From: an uncultured Alphaproteobacteria bacterium | GTDB lineage: Bacteria > Pseudomonadota > Alphaproteobacteria > HIMB59 | Direction: 5' to 3' | DNA length: 64,000 bases | Assembly (NCBI GenBank): GCA_902538085.1 | Contig: CACBDV010000002.1 | Coordinates: 221,642-285,641 of the forward strand | Shown: in pieces, positions 45,901 through 53,948 of the stretch | Layout of the letters: each line of letters opens with the position of its first letter | Position numbering within the stretch: the first letter of the stretch is position 1 | Position numbers and translations under genes: made by a program | The notes under the pieces: model-generated | The model's input: the letters and a program-made list of their open reading frames with translations, nothing else | The model's database searches: none | Told to the model about the DNA's origin: nothing

Positions 45901-48900
45901 GGGGCATCGTTCACTCCCGTTACAGTTATAGTTAAAGTTGCGGTAGCTGTAAGTGTGCCATCTGTAGCTTCATAATCAAAGACATCAGTTTTTGTATCAC
46001 TAGCATCTATAGCATCAGCTGCTGTTTGATCAGCTGTGTATATATATGATCCGTCAGCACCAATTTTTAATGTTCCATAGGTTCCGGTGACTGTTGTAAA
46101 ATTACTTAAATGTGTACTGCTTGATGTAACAGAAGAGTATGAGCTGTCTGTACTATGTTTAATTTTCGACACACTTAAAGATGCTGACGCATCTGCATCT
46201 GTATCATCATCTAATACATCATCTTGCGCTCCAGTTTTTGTCACTGAAGCGTCCTCGTTGACAGAGTCAGTGTCATCGGTAGCAACAACTGGGTCGTTTA
46301 TGCCTGTAATAGTAATTGTTATATTTGCTGTATCTGATCCGCTATTTCCATCTGAAACTTCATAGACAAACACATCTGTAATAGTGTCAGCTGGGCTACC
46401 ACCGTCTAGAGCGTCTGCTAAATCTTGATCAGCAGTGTAAGTATAAGATCCGTCAGCGCCGATGACTAATGTTCCATAAGATCCTGTGACGCTAGTTCCA
46501 TTACTATTGGTAGTTCCTGAGGATACATTTGAGAAATTTCCATTATTCTTTTTTATTTTTGAAACAGTAAGAGTATCTCCCTCGGGATCAGTGTCATTTA
46601 TAAGAACATCTCCTGTGACACCTGTTGTTCCATCCGTAACAGTGACTGTTGCGTCTTCATTAACTGCGTTAGTGTTATCGGTAGCCGAGGGGTTTTCATT
46701 ATCTTGACCCAAAAGCGTAATTGTTAAAGTGCCCGTATCTGTTGCACTTCCATCACTTAAAGTATAAGTAAAGCTATCCGTTAGTGTTTCACTGGAGTCG
46801 AAACCAGATATACTATCATTTGCAACATATTTATAAGAGCCATCTGATCCGATTGTAAGTGTACCATACAATCCAGAAACTGATGTGCCAGCACTACTGC
46901 CAGTACCATTATATGTGCTGTTTGAAGTGATGCTACTGTTAGAACCTGCAGTTGTCTCTTTTATGAGTGTTATCGAAAGAGTGTCGCCATCAGGGTCACT
47001 GTCTTTATGTGAGCTTGAACTTGTGTCAATTAGATCACCAGAATGTTCCTCATCTGCATCAAAACTTCCAGAAACATTAGCATTAGCGCCGTTTGCAACT
47101 GTTAATGTCTCGCCCTCATCAATCACACCCACATCATTTTGAGCACTAGGGGAGTTGTTGATACCTGTAATCGTAATAACTAAATCTGCTGATGCAGTAC
47201 CGCCTTGAGTGTCTGTAATAGTATATTCGAATGTATCAATGGCTGTTTGATTAAGAGCCAATCCAACGGCGTTATTCGCGTTATAAGTATAAGAACCATC
47301 AGCTCCTATTGTAAGAACACCATATGTACCAGTAACTGAGGTTCCATTGGAATTAGTGGTCCCTGAAGATACAGTTGAGTCTGAGCCACCAGCTTTTTTT
47401 ATGTGGGTAACAGTAAATGAGTCATCATCATCAGGGTCGCTATCATCGTTCATAACATCATCTTGTGAAGCAGATTTTGAAACACTTTGAGCTGCAGTAA
47501 CAGAGTCTGCATCATCAACTGCAACAGGGGCGTCATTCACGCCTGTAATTGAGATAGTTAAATTTGCGGTATCTGTAAGTCCACCATCTGTAATTGTGTA
47601 AACAAAAATATCTGTTGCTGGATCACCTGCATCCAGATCATCTGTTAAATCTTGATCAGCGACGTAAGTATAAGAACCGTCACCTCCAATAGTTAAAGTT
47701 CCGTATGTTCCAGTGACTGATGTTCCGCCACTACTAGATGTGCTTGATGAGGAAACATTTGAGTTAGTGCCGCCGTTATGATTAATTTTTGATACAGTAA
47801 TTGTATCTCCATCTGGATCACTATCGTCGTTAAGCACGTCATTTTCAGATCCTGTTTTTGTAACAGTAGCGTCCTCATTAACGCTGTCTGTATCATCTAC
47901 AGCAACGGGTGCTTGATTACTTGCTTTTGTAAATACTCTTACTATATCACCATGATCTGCACCATTATTAAATCCTATATAAAGTTTATTTGAGTCAGTA
48001 TCGACACCAAACCAGTCATGTTTATGGCCTGAGGGTTTACTAGTATCTGAAACACTTGCGCTCCACTCCCATTTTAATTTCTCTGTGCTGAATGCATTTT
48101 GGCCTCCACTACCATGTTGGCTTATTGTGTGATAATTCCCTCCACTTTTATCAACTCCTGAATATGCAATGATATTATTCATGTTGAACCAAACACCTAG
48201 TATTTCATTTTCAAAAGTAACTGACCTCACAGTATTTCTTCCTGAGTTTTCTGTGGCATAAACATAATATGAATTCATAGGCGTTGATGAAGCATCAACA
48301 GTAGTAGTGCCTGATGTTATGTCAGGACCTCTAGTTCGGACACCGCTATTATTTTCTTCATATCCAGTGCCTAAATTTGTAGTCTTATAAAAAGCAAATG
48401 AGCCTGAGTTTATATTTTCTCTCTCTAAGGTAATGACATAGGGACTGTGTCCATCAGTGTGATTAGAAGCAGATGCTGCGTGTCCACCATCACTAGTACC
48501 CGCTCTTAAATTAGTTCCCGTATTTTCTACAAAACCATCTAATGATGAAATTCCATTTTGAAGAAGAGAGTGTTTGTAATCAACAACACTAATTCCGTTA
48601 GTTTCAACGATACCGTATTTTTTTTCTAAGTTCCAATCACCACCCTTACCTGTAATATCATCAGAGGCTGCGATATCTGCTTGAGTAATATTTCCAATTT
48701 GTTGAATAAGTAATTTTCCCTGATCACCTTGAGCCAAGTTACAACCATAGAATAATAAGTCACCGTCTTGAGTTAACGAAGTACCAATTGATTGAAGTGC
48801 AGTGCTAAAAGAATTAATCGTTTCCGAATTTAATATTGAATTTCCAAGTACTACCTGACCAGTACTTGCGTGTCCTATTATATGTACTGCATCGATGTCA

Positions 48901-49235
48901 CTTTGATCTTGCAAAATACTTTGCATTTTTGCAAAGCCGTTTTCATTGGAGTCAATTAAATAGATAGATTTTGTGTCATCCATGAAGTTAATGATTGTTT
49001 GATAATCATCAACACCCTTGTCTATGAAGACAATTTCTTTTCTCAAGTCATTGTTGTGTGTAATCGCTTTTAAATTAGTTGAAAGATCACTTTCGCTAAG
49101 AGAGTTGTTTTGAATTTGGTCTTCGACAGCTTCAGTGGCTTCACTAGCAGCATAAACAGCAGCACCATCAAACATGATTCTCGGTTCCAGCATTTGAATG
49201 CTAAAATGTGGATAAGTTTTCTGTTTATCAGCCAC
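39927..49235 (-). CDS. Giant LEPR-xLL/DUF4347 VCBS-repeat surface protein
   Basis: A 3,102-residue protein, about 0.3 MDa. It has no Sec signal; instead MLEPRIMFDGAA (residues 15-26) is a LEPR-xLL-type N-terminal motif. A DUF4347-like domain follows (about 67-225: YLIDSNENGFAKMQ, VHIIGHASTGQVVLGN, GDLLFYGCNLAQGDQG), then a unique domain (225-435). Fifteen VCBS/cadherin-like repeats run from about 440 to 2,715, each with GTYGTLTIGADGSYTY-type cores and DDTDSVNEDxxVTK linkers. A five-bladed propeller-like insert sits at about 1,135-1,390. The tail has a putative-Ig/dystroglycan-cadherin domain, LPSWIRVDPSTGQTIVQF, and an acidic linker. No RTX nonapeptides are seen. First gene of the export operon; likely a surface adhesin or matrix protein. 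Confidence 0.88.
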   Translation of the reverse strand: MADKQKTYPHFSIQMLEPRIMFDGAAVYAASEATEAVEDQIQNNSLSESDLSTNLKAITHNNDLRKEIVFIDKGVDDYQTIINFMDDTKSIYLIDSNENGFAKMQSILQDQSDIDAVHIIGHASTGQVVLGNSILNSETINSFSTALQSIGTSLTQDGDLLFYGCNLAQGDQGKLLIQQIGNITQADIAASDDITGKGGDWNLEKKYGIVETNGISVVDYKHSLLQNGISSLDGFVENTGTNLRAGTSDGGHAASASNHTDGHSPYVITLERENINSGSFAFYKTTNLGTGYEENNSGVRTRGPDITSGTTTVDASSTPMNSYYVYATENSGRNTVRSVTFENEILGVWFNMNNIIAYSGVDKSGGNYHTISQHGSGGQNAFSTEKLKWEWSASVSDTSKPSGHKHDWFGVDTDSNKLYIGFNNGADHGDIVRVFTKASNQAPVAVDDTDSVNEDATVTKTGSENDVLNDDSDPDGDTITVSKINHNGGTNSNVSSSSTSSSGGTSVTGTYGTLTIGGDGSYTYVADQDLTDDLDAGDPATDIFVYTITDGGLTDTANLTISITGVNDAPVAVDDADSVTAAQSVSKSASQDDVMNDDSDPDDDDSFTVTHIKKAGGSDSTVSSGTTNSNGTSVTGTYGVLTIGADGSYTYNANNAVGLALNQTAIDTFEYTITDTQGGTASADLVITITGINNSPSAQNDVGVIDEGETLTVANGANANVSGSFDADEEHSGDLIDTSSSSHKDSDPDGDTLSITLIKETTAGSNSSITSNSTYNGTGSSAGTSVSGLYGTLTIGSDGSYKYVANDSISGFDSSETLTDSFTYTLSDGSATDTGTLTITLLGQDNENPSATDNTNAVNEDATVTVTDGTTGVTGDVLINDTDPEGDTLTVSKIKKNNGNFSNVSSGTTNSNGTSVTGSYGTLVIGADGSYTYTADQDLADALDGGSPADTITDVFVYEVSDGNSGSDTANITITITGINDPVVATDDTDSVNEDASVTKTGAQDDVLDDDTDADASASLSVSKIKHSTDSSYSSVTSSSTHLSNFTTVTGTYGTLKIGADGSYIYTADQTAADAIDASDTKTDVFDYEATDGTLTATATLTITVTGVNDAPVAQNDTGTINEDGTLTVINSSNNTTVTPASLDTGSPYSTTNTTRSVAFNHDGTKMFVLEHSNSPDISVHALTTAFDINTASQSSTTDISSHAGNPRGIRFNNDGTKLYISNGSGSNKKIHEFALSTAYDISSLPTPTSTVISGQDGNPRGFTFNTDGTKMFLLGDINDTVYEYSLSTAFDSSTISYTSRSLDFSAKEETPRGISFNATGTKLFITGQQNDDILEYDLSTGFNLSTATFNGAFDVSSYADKPTDIIFNNDGSKAFLARASSNGIQSFSLSSPYSFVDITGEYTGDVIDTTSSSNKDSDADASASLRVSAIQHSSAGSSTAVSNNTTYGASGTTAGTTVSGTYGQLTIGSDGSYKYVANDSDADALDAGDIVTDVFTYTLTDGTATDTATITITVIGINDTPTAQDDEGAITEDLTLTVTNGSNSNISGSLDTTGENSGDVLDTSSSSHKDTDLDTSASLSVKLIRKNLGTDSSVQPGSSYNSSGTSVTGTYGTLTIGADGSYSYAADQAAADSIAAGESQNDVFVYTITDGTQENTANITIKVLGANDNPSAQNDVGVVNEGSTLTVQNSANANVDGSFDANGEHSGDVIHTTSSSHKDSDLDTNDTLRITQIKKSGGDNSSVSSGSSYNSSGTSVTGSYGTLTIGADGSYTYVASSDISGLSDGATVSDTFTYTLFDGTATTTADLVLTVIGGTASNRSPVAVNDTDSVNENASVTKTGAQNDVLNDDSDPDGDTIRVDQIQHSSAASGTSVSNNTTYGASGTTTGTTVTGTYGQLTIGSDGSYVYSANQSAAEALATDVQRNDEFTYRITDGSATATATLTITVTGVNDAPVAVDDTDSVNENETVTKTGSQNDVLNDDTDTDTGASLSVSNISHTNGNSGSVSSSSTYNSSGTQIVGTYGTLTIGADGSYSYTADQTAADALDVGESKNDVFTYTLTDGTDTDTATLTITVSGKNDTPVGVDDTDSVNEDATVTKTGSEEDVLNDDTDADTDASLTVTNISHTNGNSGTVSSGSTYSSSGTQIVGTYGTLTVGADGSYTYTADQTAADDLDANDPASDVFTYTLTDENSATATALLTINITGVNDAPVAVDDTDSVNEDETVSKTASQNDVLNDDTDADDSASLTVSAIRTGAEDGTGNSGTVGSALTGTYGTLTLNSNGSYTYVADQSAADDLDAGDTANDIFTYTVSDGTATDTATLTITVTGVNDTPVAVDDTDSVDEDSSVTKLAIQDDVLDDDTDADDDDPANLTVTKIQPDSGSESNVSSGTTHLNGTSVTGAYGTLVIGSNGAYKYTADQAKADALDADDTETDVFTYTVSDGTATDTATLTITVTGINDDPVGVDDTDSVNEDETVTKTAAQNDLLNDDTDADVDDSSSLTVTNISHSNGNSGTVASSSTYQSNGTQIVGNYGTLTVGADGSYTYTADQAAADDIADGSSETDVFTYTVSDGTATDTATITITVTGQDNEVVGNNDTGSVTDGNTLSVGNKGSGLLSNDTDSGSDADESADATISAVRTGTEAGTGTSGTVGSSLKGTYGTLTLNSDGTYSYVADQDGADILTPDTTAIDYFTYTISNGSSTDTAQLAVTVTGINDAPTSSTAPTFRGAENNRIVIQSKLFFDDPDPSTSTYGQLTYSYGGLPSGLTVNDAGRIRGRLPEGTYTFTVTATDGGNLSTQQTFTIIIGKPGKPGEAPTPPLIVKQKTLEAAIADKTVTFETPKVNDQIADLAVRGNLGSLVKEYTFNGGMKVIDVAVEDLNIDQSGRPGINENTLLGFAIGDDYRLNVKQYTGTLEDGSSLPSWIRVDPSTGQTIVQFPQNIYSIDVKVIAIDNDNSTREINVTLDRNSVSQDKALKRDLEPFIDRSAALKTEVTVDEKGQMLLDTQNDLEDGSIINNTLNPNESSNNENQTPNTDDQSSLNDIPTIPREIDEVTSQDSIVLNSQNVESNEKLIKFATLQEQLDLQYEGHENYGDKLVKVSG
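41085..47930 (-). repeat. Array of 15 VCBS-type repeats inside the giant gene
   Basis: Counting the YGxLxIGxDGSYxY core gives fifteen units, each about 95-130 codons, some nearly identical in DNA (for example the GTQIVGTYGTLT units near 42,750-43,250). Acidic DxDxDxDD segments between strands suggest calcium binding. The array is interrupted near 45,050-45,830. Confidence 0.85.
45050..45830 (-). other. Beta-propeller-like insert within the VCBS array
   Basis: Five blades of about 45-50 residues share the pattern P-R-G-I-x-F-N-x-D-G-T-K-x-F: RSVAFNHDGTKMFVLE, RGIRFNNDGTKLYISN, RGFTFNTDGTKMFLLG, RGISFNATGTKLFITG and TDIIFNNDGSKAFLAR. It interrupts the linker of one repeat between NEDGTLTVINSS and ITGEYTGDVIDTTSSS. 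Confidence 0.75.
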
Positions 49236-49383
49236 TTATTTACTCTCCTCTTATCTCTCCAGCACAGAAATATACAATAAATTCAATGGATTTTCATTTA
49301 ATTTGTAAAAATATACAGAAATTCTTAGTTGTTTTTTATCCACAACTATGAGATTTTATGCTGTTATTTTTGACGGGGAAAGA
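49236..49383. promoter_or_regulatory. Divergent promoter region of the giant-protein and TolC-like genes
   Basis: About 150 bases shared by the two oppositely transcribed units. The minus strand has GGAGAG just before the giant gene's start; the plus strand has GGGGAAAG before ATG 49384. No clear operator was found by eye. Confidence 0.5.
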
Positions 49384-51810
49384 ATGGCTAATTATAAGGT
49401 TTTTATTGTATTTATTACTACAATTTTCATTTGGGGGTGTTCAAAGACACCCATGCCAATTGTAAAAGAAGAAGTCCAGCTTTCATCCCAAGAAGATTTA
49501 GAGTATCTCAAACAAACATCTGAAGCTGCTCCTTTAGAGATTGATCTTTACCAGGCTATTGCGATCGCAATCAAAAATAATCGTGATTTGCGATTGAATT
49601 TGATGGACTCCGCATTAAGTCAAGGCCAAATAGATGTGGTCAAGTTTGATATGTTGCCGAAACTATCAATCAACGCAGGTTATAAAGTTTTAGAAAAACA
49701 CCCCGCTTCAACGAGTGTTAATATGGGTTCTGAAAAAGACAGCGATGGAAATGATATTACTGATACAGAAAATACAGCTGCAGAGGCTATTGGTGATAGC
49801 CCTACATACACTCTCTCACAACAAACACCCTCAAATTCATATGACATAGGTTTCACTTGGAATGCATTAGACTTTGGTTTGTCTTATGTCAGAGCAGGTC
49901 AACAAGCTAACAAATATTTAATTTCAAAAGAGTTAGAACGTAAGGCTATTCATAATTTAACAAAAGAAGTTATTTATGCTTATTGGAAGACACTTTCTGC
50001 TGACGAGCTACTAAGTCAAATAAATCCTTTAATGGAAAGAGTAAATGCTGCATTAGATGATTATGAATACATTGAAGAGCTTTTAATTAGTTCGCCTATG
50101 GATGCTTTATTATACCAAAAAGAATTACTAGATGTTTTACAAATTTTAAATACACAGCGTCGAGCATTAATGGACTCGCGTGCGCAACTATCAAAACTAA
50201 TGGGTCTATTACCAAATCAAGAATATATTTTAATCAAAACAGAGCAGCCTTTAACGGAGTTAAATATGTCTCTAGAGGAGCAAGAAGAGGCGGCATTATT
50301 TTCAAGACCAGAACTTTTAGAGGTTAGATACCAAGAAAAAGTTACAGCTCAAGAAGCAAAAGCATCGATGCTCTCATTGTTTCCATCCCTTCAATTTAAC
50401 GCCACATGGACTTATGACTCTAATAAGTATTTGTTAAATAAGGATAATGTTGAATACGGTGCTGTTTTTGGCGCCAATTTATTGAATATTTTTCAAGCAA
50501 GTAACATCAATGACATAAATCAAATTAATGAAAAACTGATTGAAGAACAAAGATTAGCTATATCAATGGCTGTTTTATCTCAAGTCCACATTGCTAATAT
50601 CAACTATGCACAAAGTTTAAGAGAATACAGTAACGCCAAACATTACCTCAATGTTGCTCAAAGAATTAATGATTTAATTTCAAATGCCCAAAAAATTTCT
50701 CGATTTGGAGAGTTAGAAATGATTAGAGAGGAAGCAAGTCTACTTGTTTCTCGTTTAAGAAATGACATAGCATATGCTGAATTACAATATAGTCTGGGAA
50801 CATTGTACTCCTCTGTAGGCATGAACTTTACTCCAGAAAATTTATCCCAAATTAGTGATAGCGAACTTGCATTGACTCTAAAAGAAAACTTAAATCGTTG
50901 GACTAAAAAATATAATTCTTTTGTAGCAATACCAATTAATGATCAAAATCCTGTTCTTATACAAACAGCTAAAATAGTAGAGGATAATGTTGCTTTATCA
51001 AATTATAATTTTGTAGATTTTGTATTTAAGTTTGATGAAAAATCTTTTTATTTAGAGGGTAGTGGTAAAACTAGATACAATGTAAAGATGGCCAATGGGG
51101 ACGCCTTACCATCATGGTTAGTCTTCCTTCCATCGCAATATACATTTGTCGGCAACCCACCATTTGCTAACGGCTCATTGGATCTAACTATAGAAGCAAG
51201 CAATGATATAACTAATATTTCAGATACGTTTACATTGTCGTGGGACATTAATGATCAAAGCCTTAAAACTGTTCCTGAGCTAAAAACAATTGAAGAAGAA
51301 ACTGTTAATGAGGAGCAGTTAGATGCACTCAACCGTGCTATGGAAGAAAAGATTGATGAAATCATTACAAGTAAAGAAGTTGTAAATGAAGAGATGTTAG
51401 ACTCACTTATTGCTGCACTGAATTTTAAAGAAGATAAAAATGTAGAAGATTTGGATATTATCTTCGACTCAAGTTTTAAAATGAAATCGAAGCCTAAACC
51501 AAATAAAAGTGTTTTGATTGCTGCGCTTAACGATAGTCTTGGAGATCAGATTGAGACAATGACATCCTATAACCCAAATCAATCGGCATTTATTCAAGTT
51601 GGTGCTTTTAAAAAAGAAAAGGTCTCTCAAATCGTAGCTGACGATATATCAAAAAAAATTGGAACGCGAGTTGAAGTTAGACCAACGATGGTTTCTGACC
51701 CTGTAATGTACAGAATTTTAGTTGGGCCAGAGCATAAAGATCAAATTGTAAATGTTATAGCAGATATTATGGAGTTAGGCATATCAGATTATTTTTTAAC
51801 ACAAGGATAA
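49384..51810 (+). CDS. TolC-type outer-membrane lipoprotein with cadherin-like and SPOR domains
   Basis: ATG 49384 gives 808 residues and a lipoprotein signal (MANYKVFIVFITTIFIWGC, lipobox Cys near 19); the frame is open to 49348 but that start would spoil the signal. Residues about 40-500 are an outer-membrane efflux protein (TolC/OEP): LDLYQAIAIAIKNNRDLRLN-like repeats, with FSRPELLEVRYQEKVTAQEA. About 518-624 is a cadherin-like domain with GDALPSWLVFLPSQYTFVGN, a Glu-rich linker follows, and 733-808 is a SPOR domain (SAFIQVGAFKKEKVSQIVAD ... MYRILVGP), which binds denuded peptidoglycan. Divergent from the giant gene; it should be the outer-membrane channel for it. Confidence 0.88.
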   Translation: MANYKVFIVFITTIFIWGCSKTPMPIVKEEVQLSSQEDLEYLKQTSEAAPLEIDLYQAIAIAIKNNRDLRLNLMDSALSQGQIDVVKFDMLPKLSINAGYKVLEKHPASTSVNMGSEKDSDGNDITDTENTAAEAIGDSPTYTLSQQTPSNSYDIGFTWNALDFGLSYVRAGQQANKYLISKELERKAIHNLTKEVIYAYWKTLSADELLSQINPLMERVNAALDDYEYIEELLISSPMDALLYQKELLDVLQILNTQRRALMDSRAQLSKLMGLLPNQEYILIKTEQPLTELNMSLEEQEEAALFSRPELLEVRYQEKVTAQEAKASMLSLFPSLQFNATWTYDSNKYLLNKDNVEYGAVFGANLLNIFQASNINDINQINEKLIEEQRLAISMAVLSQVHIANINYAQSLREYSNAKHYLNVAQRINDLISNAQKISRFGELEMIREEASLLVSRLRNDIAYAELQYSLGTLYSSVGMNFTPENLSQISDSELALTLKENLNRWTKKYNSFVAIPINDQNPVLIQTAKIVEDNVALSNYNFVDFVFKFDEKSFYLEGSGKTRYNVKMANGDALPSWLVFLPSQYTFVGNPPFANGSLDLTIEASNDITNISDTFTLSWDINDQSLKTVPELKTIEEETVNEEQLDALNRAMEEKIDEIITSKEVVNEEMLDSLIAALNFKEDKNVEDLDIIFDSSFKMKSKPKPNKSVLIAALNDSLGDQIETMTSYNPNQSAFIQVGAFKKEKVSQIVADDISKKIGTRVEVRPTMVSDPVMYRILVGPEHKDQIVNVIADIMELGISDYFLTQG

Positions 51811-51817
51811 ATGAAAA

Positions 51818-52205
51818 GTGAATGAGACTAAAGCCAGAGAGATTTTTAATTTACTTCTAAGAGATCATAATTTAGATAAATTTTTTGAATATTGTACTGA
51901 TGATATCAAATTTATATTGCATCCAAAGCACGTAGCAGCGGGTGTTTACGATAAAAAAAGTATCAACGAATCTTTTTGTACACCTTTCTAAATCTTTTCC
52001 TAACTGGGAAGAAACCATTGATGAGGTTTATCATGATAAGGAAAAAAGAATTTTGATTATTATTTCAAGAGGTAATTCTTTAACTATTACTGATATATGG
52101 GATTTACAAATTGCTCATTATAATGAGGATGGAAAAATATTTAAAGTTGAAGATCGTATAGATACACTTCACCTTGCTGAAGGTAATGTGGGACCTAGAA
52201 TTTAA
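51818..52205 (+). pseudogene. NTF2/SnoaL-like gene broken by a one-base frameshift
   Basis: From GTG 51818 (AAGGA 10 bases upstream) one frame encodes EIFNLLLRDHNLDKFFEYCT then GVYDKKSINESF, and stops at 51991. The next frame continues FVHLSKSFPNWEETIDEVYH, ITDIWDLQIAHYNEDGKIFK. Joining them by deleting one T in TTTTT (51973-51977) gives a smooth ~128-residue NTF2-like protein with the family's cone-shaped alpha+beta pattern, so the gene is split. It follows the TolC-like stop by 7 bases and overlaps the argG end by 11. The cause may be a true mutation, an assembly error or, less likely, programmed frameshifting. Confidence 0.75.
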
Positions 52206-53388
52206 GTTTATTTTTTTTTAGCCTTAATGCGTTAAGTTTTATAAAACCCTCTGCATCTCTTTGATCATAATTAGAGCTTTCAAAAGTTGCTAGATCTTCA
52301 TCATATAAGCTATTGGGTGACTGTCTACCAATGACCGTCACATTACCTTTATAGAGTGCTAGCTTTACTTGGCCATTTACTCTTTTCTGAGTGGCGTCAA
52401 TTGCTTTTTGCATCATCACTCTTTCTGGAGCAAACCAATATCCATTATAAATTAATCTTGCATATTTGGGCATGAGCTCGTCTTTAGTAAAAACCTCTTC
52501 TCTATCTAAAGTAATACTTTCCATAGCACGATGTGCTTTGAGAAGGATTGTACCACCCGGTGTCTCATAGACGCCACGCGATTTTATTCCTACGTACCTA
52601 TTTTCTACAATATCCACTCTTCCAATTCCATTTGCTGCTCCAAGTTTATTTAATTTTTCTAACAAATTATAAGGAGACATTTTTTTTCCGTTGATGCCAA
52701 TAGGGTCACCATTTTTAAATTGGATAGTAATAACTGTCTCTTTGTTTGGGGCTGACTGCGGGCTTTTAGAAATTCCAAATACATTTTCAGGTGGTCTTTT
52801 CCATGGGTCTTCCAATATTTTTCCTTCTGCTGATCTATGAAGAACATTTGCATCCACACTATAAGGAGACTCTTTCTTGTTATGTTTCATAATAGAGATT
52901 TTATTTTTAGCTGCAAATTCCAACAGTTTAGTTCTAGATAATAAGTCCCACTCTCTCCAAGGTGCAATCACTTTTATTTTAGGTTCTAAGGCGTAGTAAG
53001 AAAATTCAAATCTTACTTGGTCATTTCCTTTACCTGTAGCTCCATGCGAAACTGCGTTTGCTTTTTCTTTTTTTGCAATTTCAATTTGTCTCTTTGCAAT
53101 TAATGGTCGAGCAATTGACGTGCCTAAAAGATACTCACCTTCATATATTGTATTACAACGAAACATAGGAAAAACATAATCACGAACAAATTCCTCTTTT
53201 AAATTTTCAATGTATATTTTCTTTGCACCAAGTTTTCTTGCTTTTATTTTCGCTTCAGTTAATTCTGCACCTTGACCAAGGTCAGCTGCATATGCAATGA
53301 CATCTGCATTATATTCTGTTTGCAGCCATTTTAATATGACACTTGTGTCTAACCCGCCCGAGTAGGCTAAAACAATTTTATTTTTCAT
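52195..53388 (-). CDS. argG: Argininosuccinate synthase
   Basis: A 397-residue enzyme that joins citrulline and aspartate with ATP, giving argininosuccinate and AMP + PPi, in arginine synthesis. [17 protein letters not shown] is the PP-loop; [15 protein letters not shown] and [20 protein letters not shown] are conserved substrate segments. Length is normal. It follows the ialB-like gene by 4 bases on the same strand. Confidence 0.97.
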   Translation of the reverse strand: MKNKIVLAYSGGLDTSVILKWLQTEYNADVIAYAADLGQGAELTEAKIKARKLGAKKIYIENLKEEFVRDYVFPMFRCNTIYEGEYLLGTSIARPLIAKRQIEIAKKEKANAVSHGATGKGNDQVRFEFSYYALEPKIKVIAPWREWDLLSRTKLLEFAAKNKISIMKHNKKESPYSVDANVLHRSAEGKILEDPWKRPPENVFGISKSPQSAPNKETVITIQFKNGDPIGINGKKMSPYNLLEKLNKLGAANGIGRVDIVENRYVGIKSRGVYETPGGTILLKAHRAMESITLDREEVFTKDELMPKYARLIYNGYWFAPERVMMQKAIDATQKRVNGQVKLALYKGNVTVIGRQSPNSLYDEDLATFESSNYDQRDAEGFIKLNALRLKKNKLKF

Positions 53389-53392
53389 TTTC

Positions 53393-53869
53393 TTAGCAGT
53401 CTTGTTGAAGAGAATTATACGCGTTTGTAAAACCTATTAACGTGTATGTGTCTGTTGTCTCTGTGCCTCTTTTAGAATATCCAACAACTGTCATTTTTTT
53501 GCCAGCTTTTAAAGCTTTGATAATGACAGTGTCATCTGCCATTGACCAAGCAGAGTCGTCTTCCCCAAAAAATTGATAATTTTTAGAGTCAATAGTAACT
53601 TTTACATATTTTTGTGAGTCATATGGGTAGCCAGCATCTATTCTTACGTATTCAGCTGCACCCTCCTTAAACACATAAAAAATTACTGCTCCTCTATTTG
53701 TGTAGTCACCTTTTTCTGATGTAGGTACTTGGAAAATTGAACATGTTTTGTTGTTTATTTTTTTAAAGGACCACTTGCCATGCTCAAAGTCAATTGAGTG
53801 GGTAGCAAACAAATTACTTACTAAAAAGAATAAGTATAAAGTTAAATATAATAATTTTTGTTTAAACAT
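53393..53869 (-). CDS. IalB-like periplasmic protein
   Basis: A 158-residue exported protein of the invasion-associated locus B family, common in alphaproteobacteria and of unknown molecular function. A signal peptide (about 1-22, [11 protein letters not shown] cleavage area) precedes [19 protein letters not shown], the [26 protein letters not shown] middle ([14 protein letters not shown]) and [20 protein letters not shown], ending in Cys. The pair of cysteines could form a disulfide. It is 4 bases upstream of argG. Confidence 0.8.
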   Translation of the reverse strand: MFKQKLLYLTLYLFFLVSNLFATHSIDFEHGKWSFKKINNKTCSIFQVPTSEKGDYTNRGAVIFYVFKEGAAEYVRIDAGYPYDSQKYVKVTIDSKNYQFFGEDDSAWSMADDTVIIKALKAGKKMTVVGYSKRGTETTDTYTLIGFTNAYNSLQQDC

Positions 53870-53948
53870 GGTCGATTAATGTCAGAGAATATACCAATTA
53901 AGATTGATTTTTAAAATAATAAATGGAAAAATGAAAATGGAGAGATTG

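Noticed and set aside
41085..47930. CRISPR-like or satellite repeats
   Set aside because: The periodicity is of about 300-400 bases, in frame and coding; there are no short identical repeats with unique spacers.
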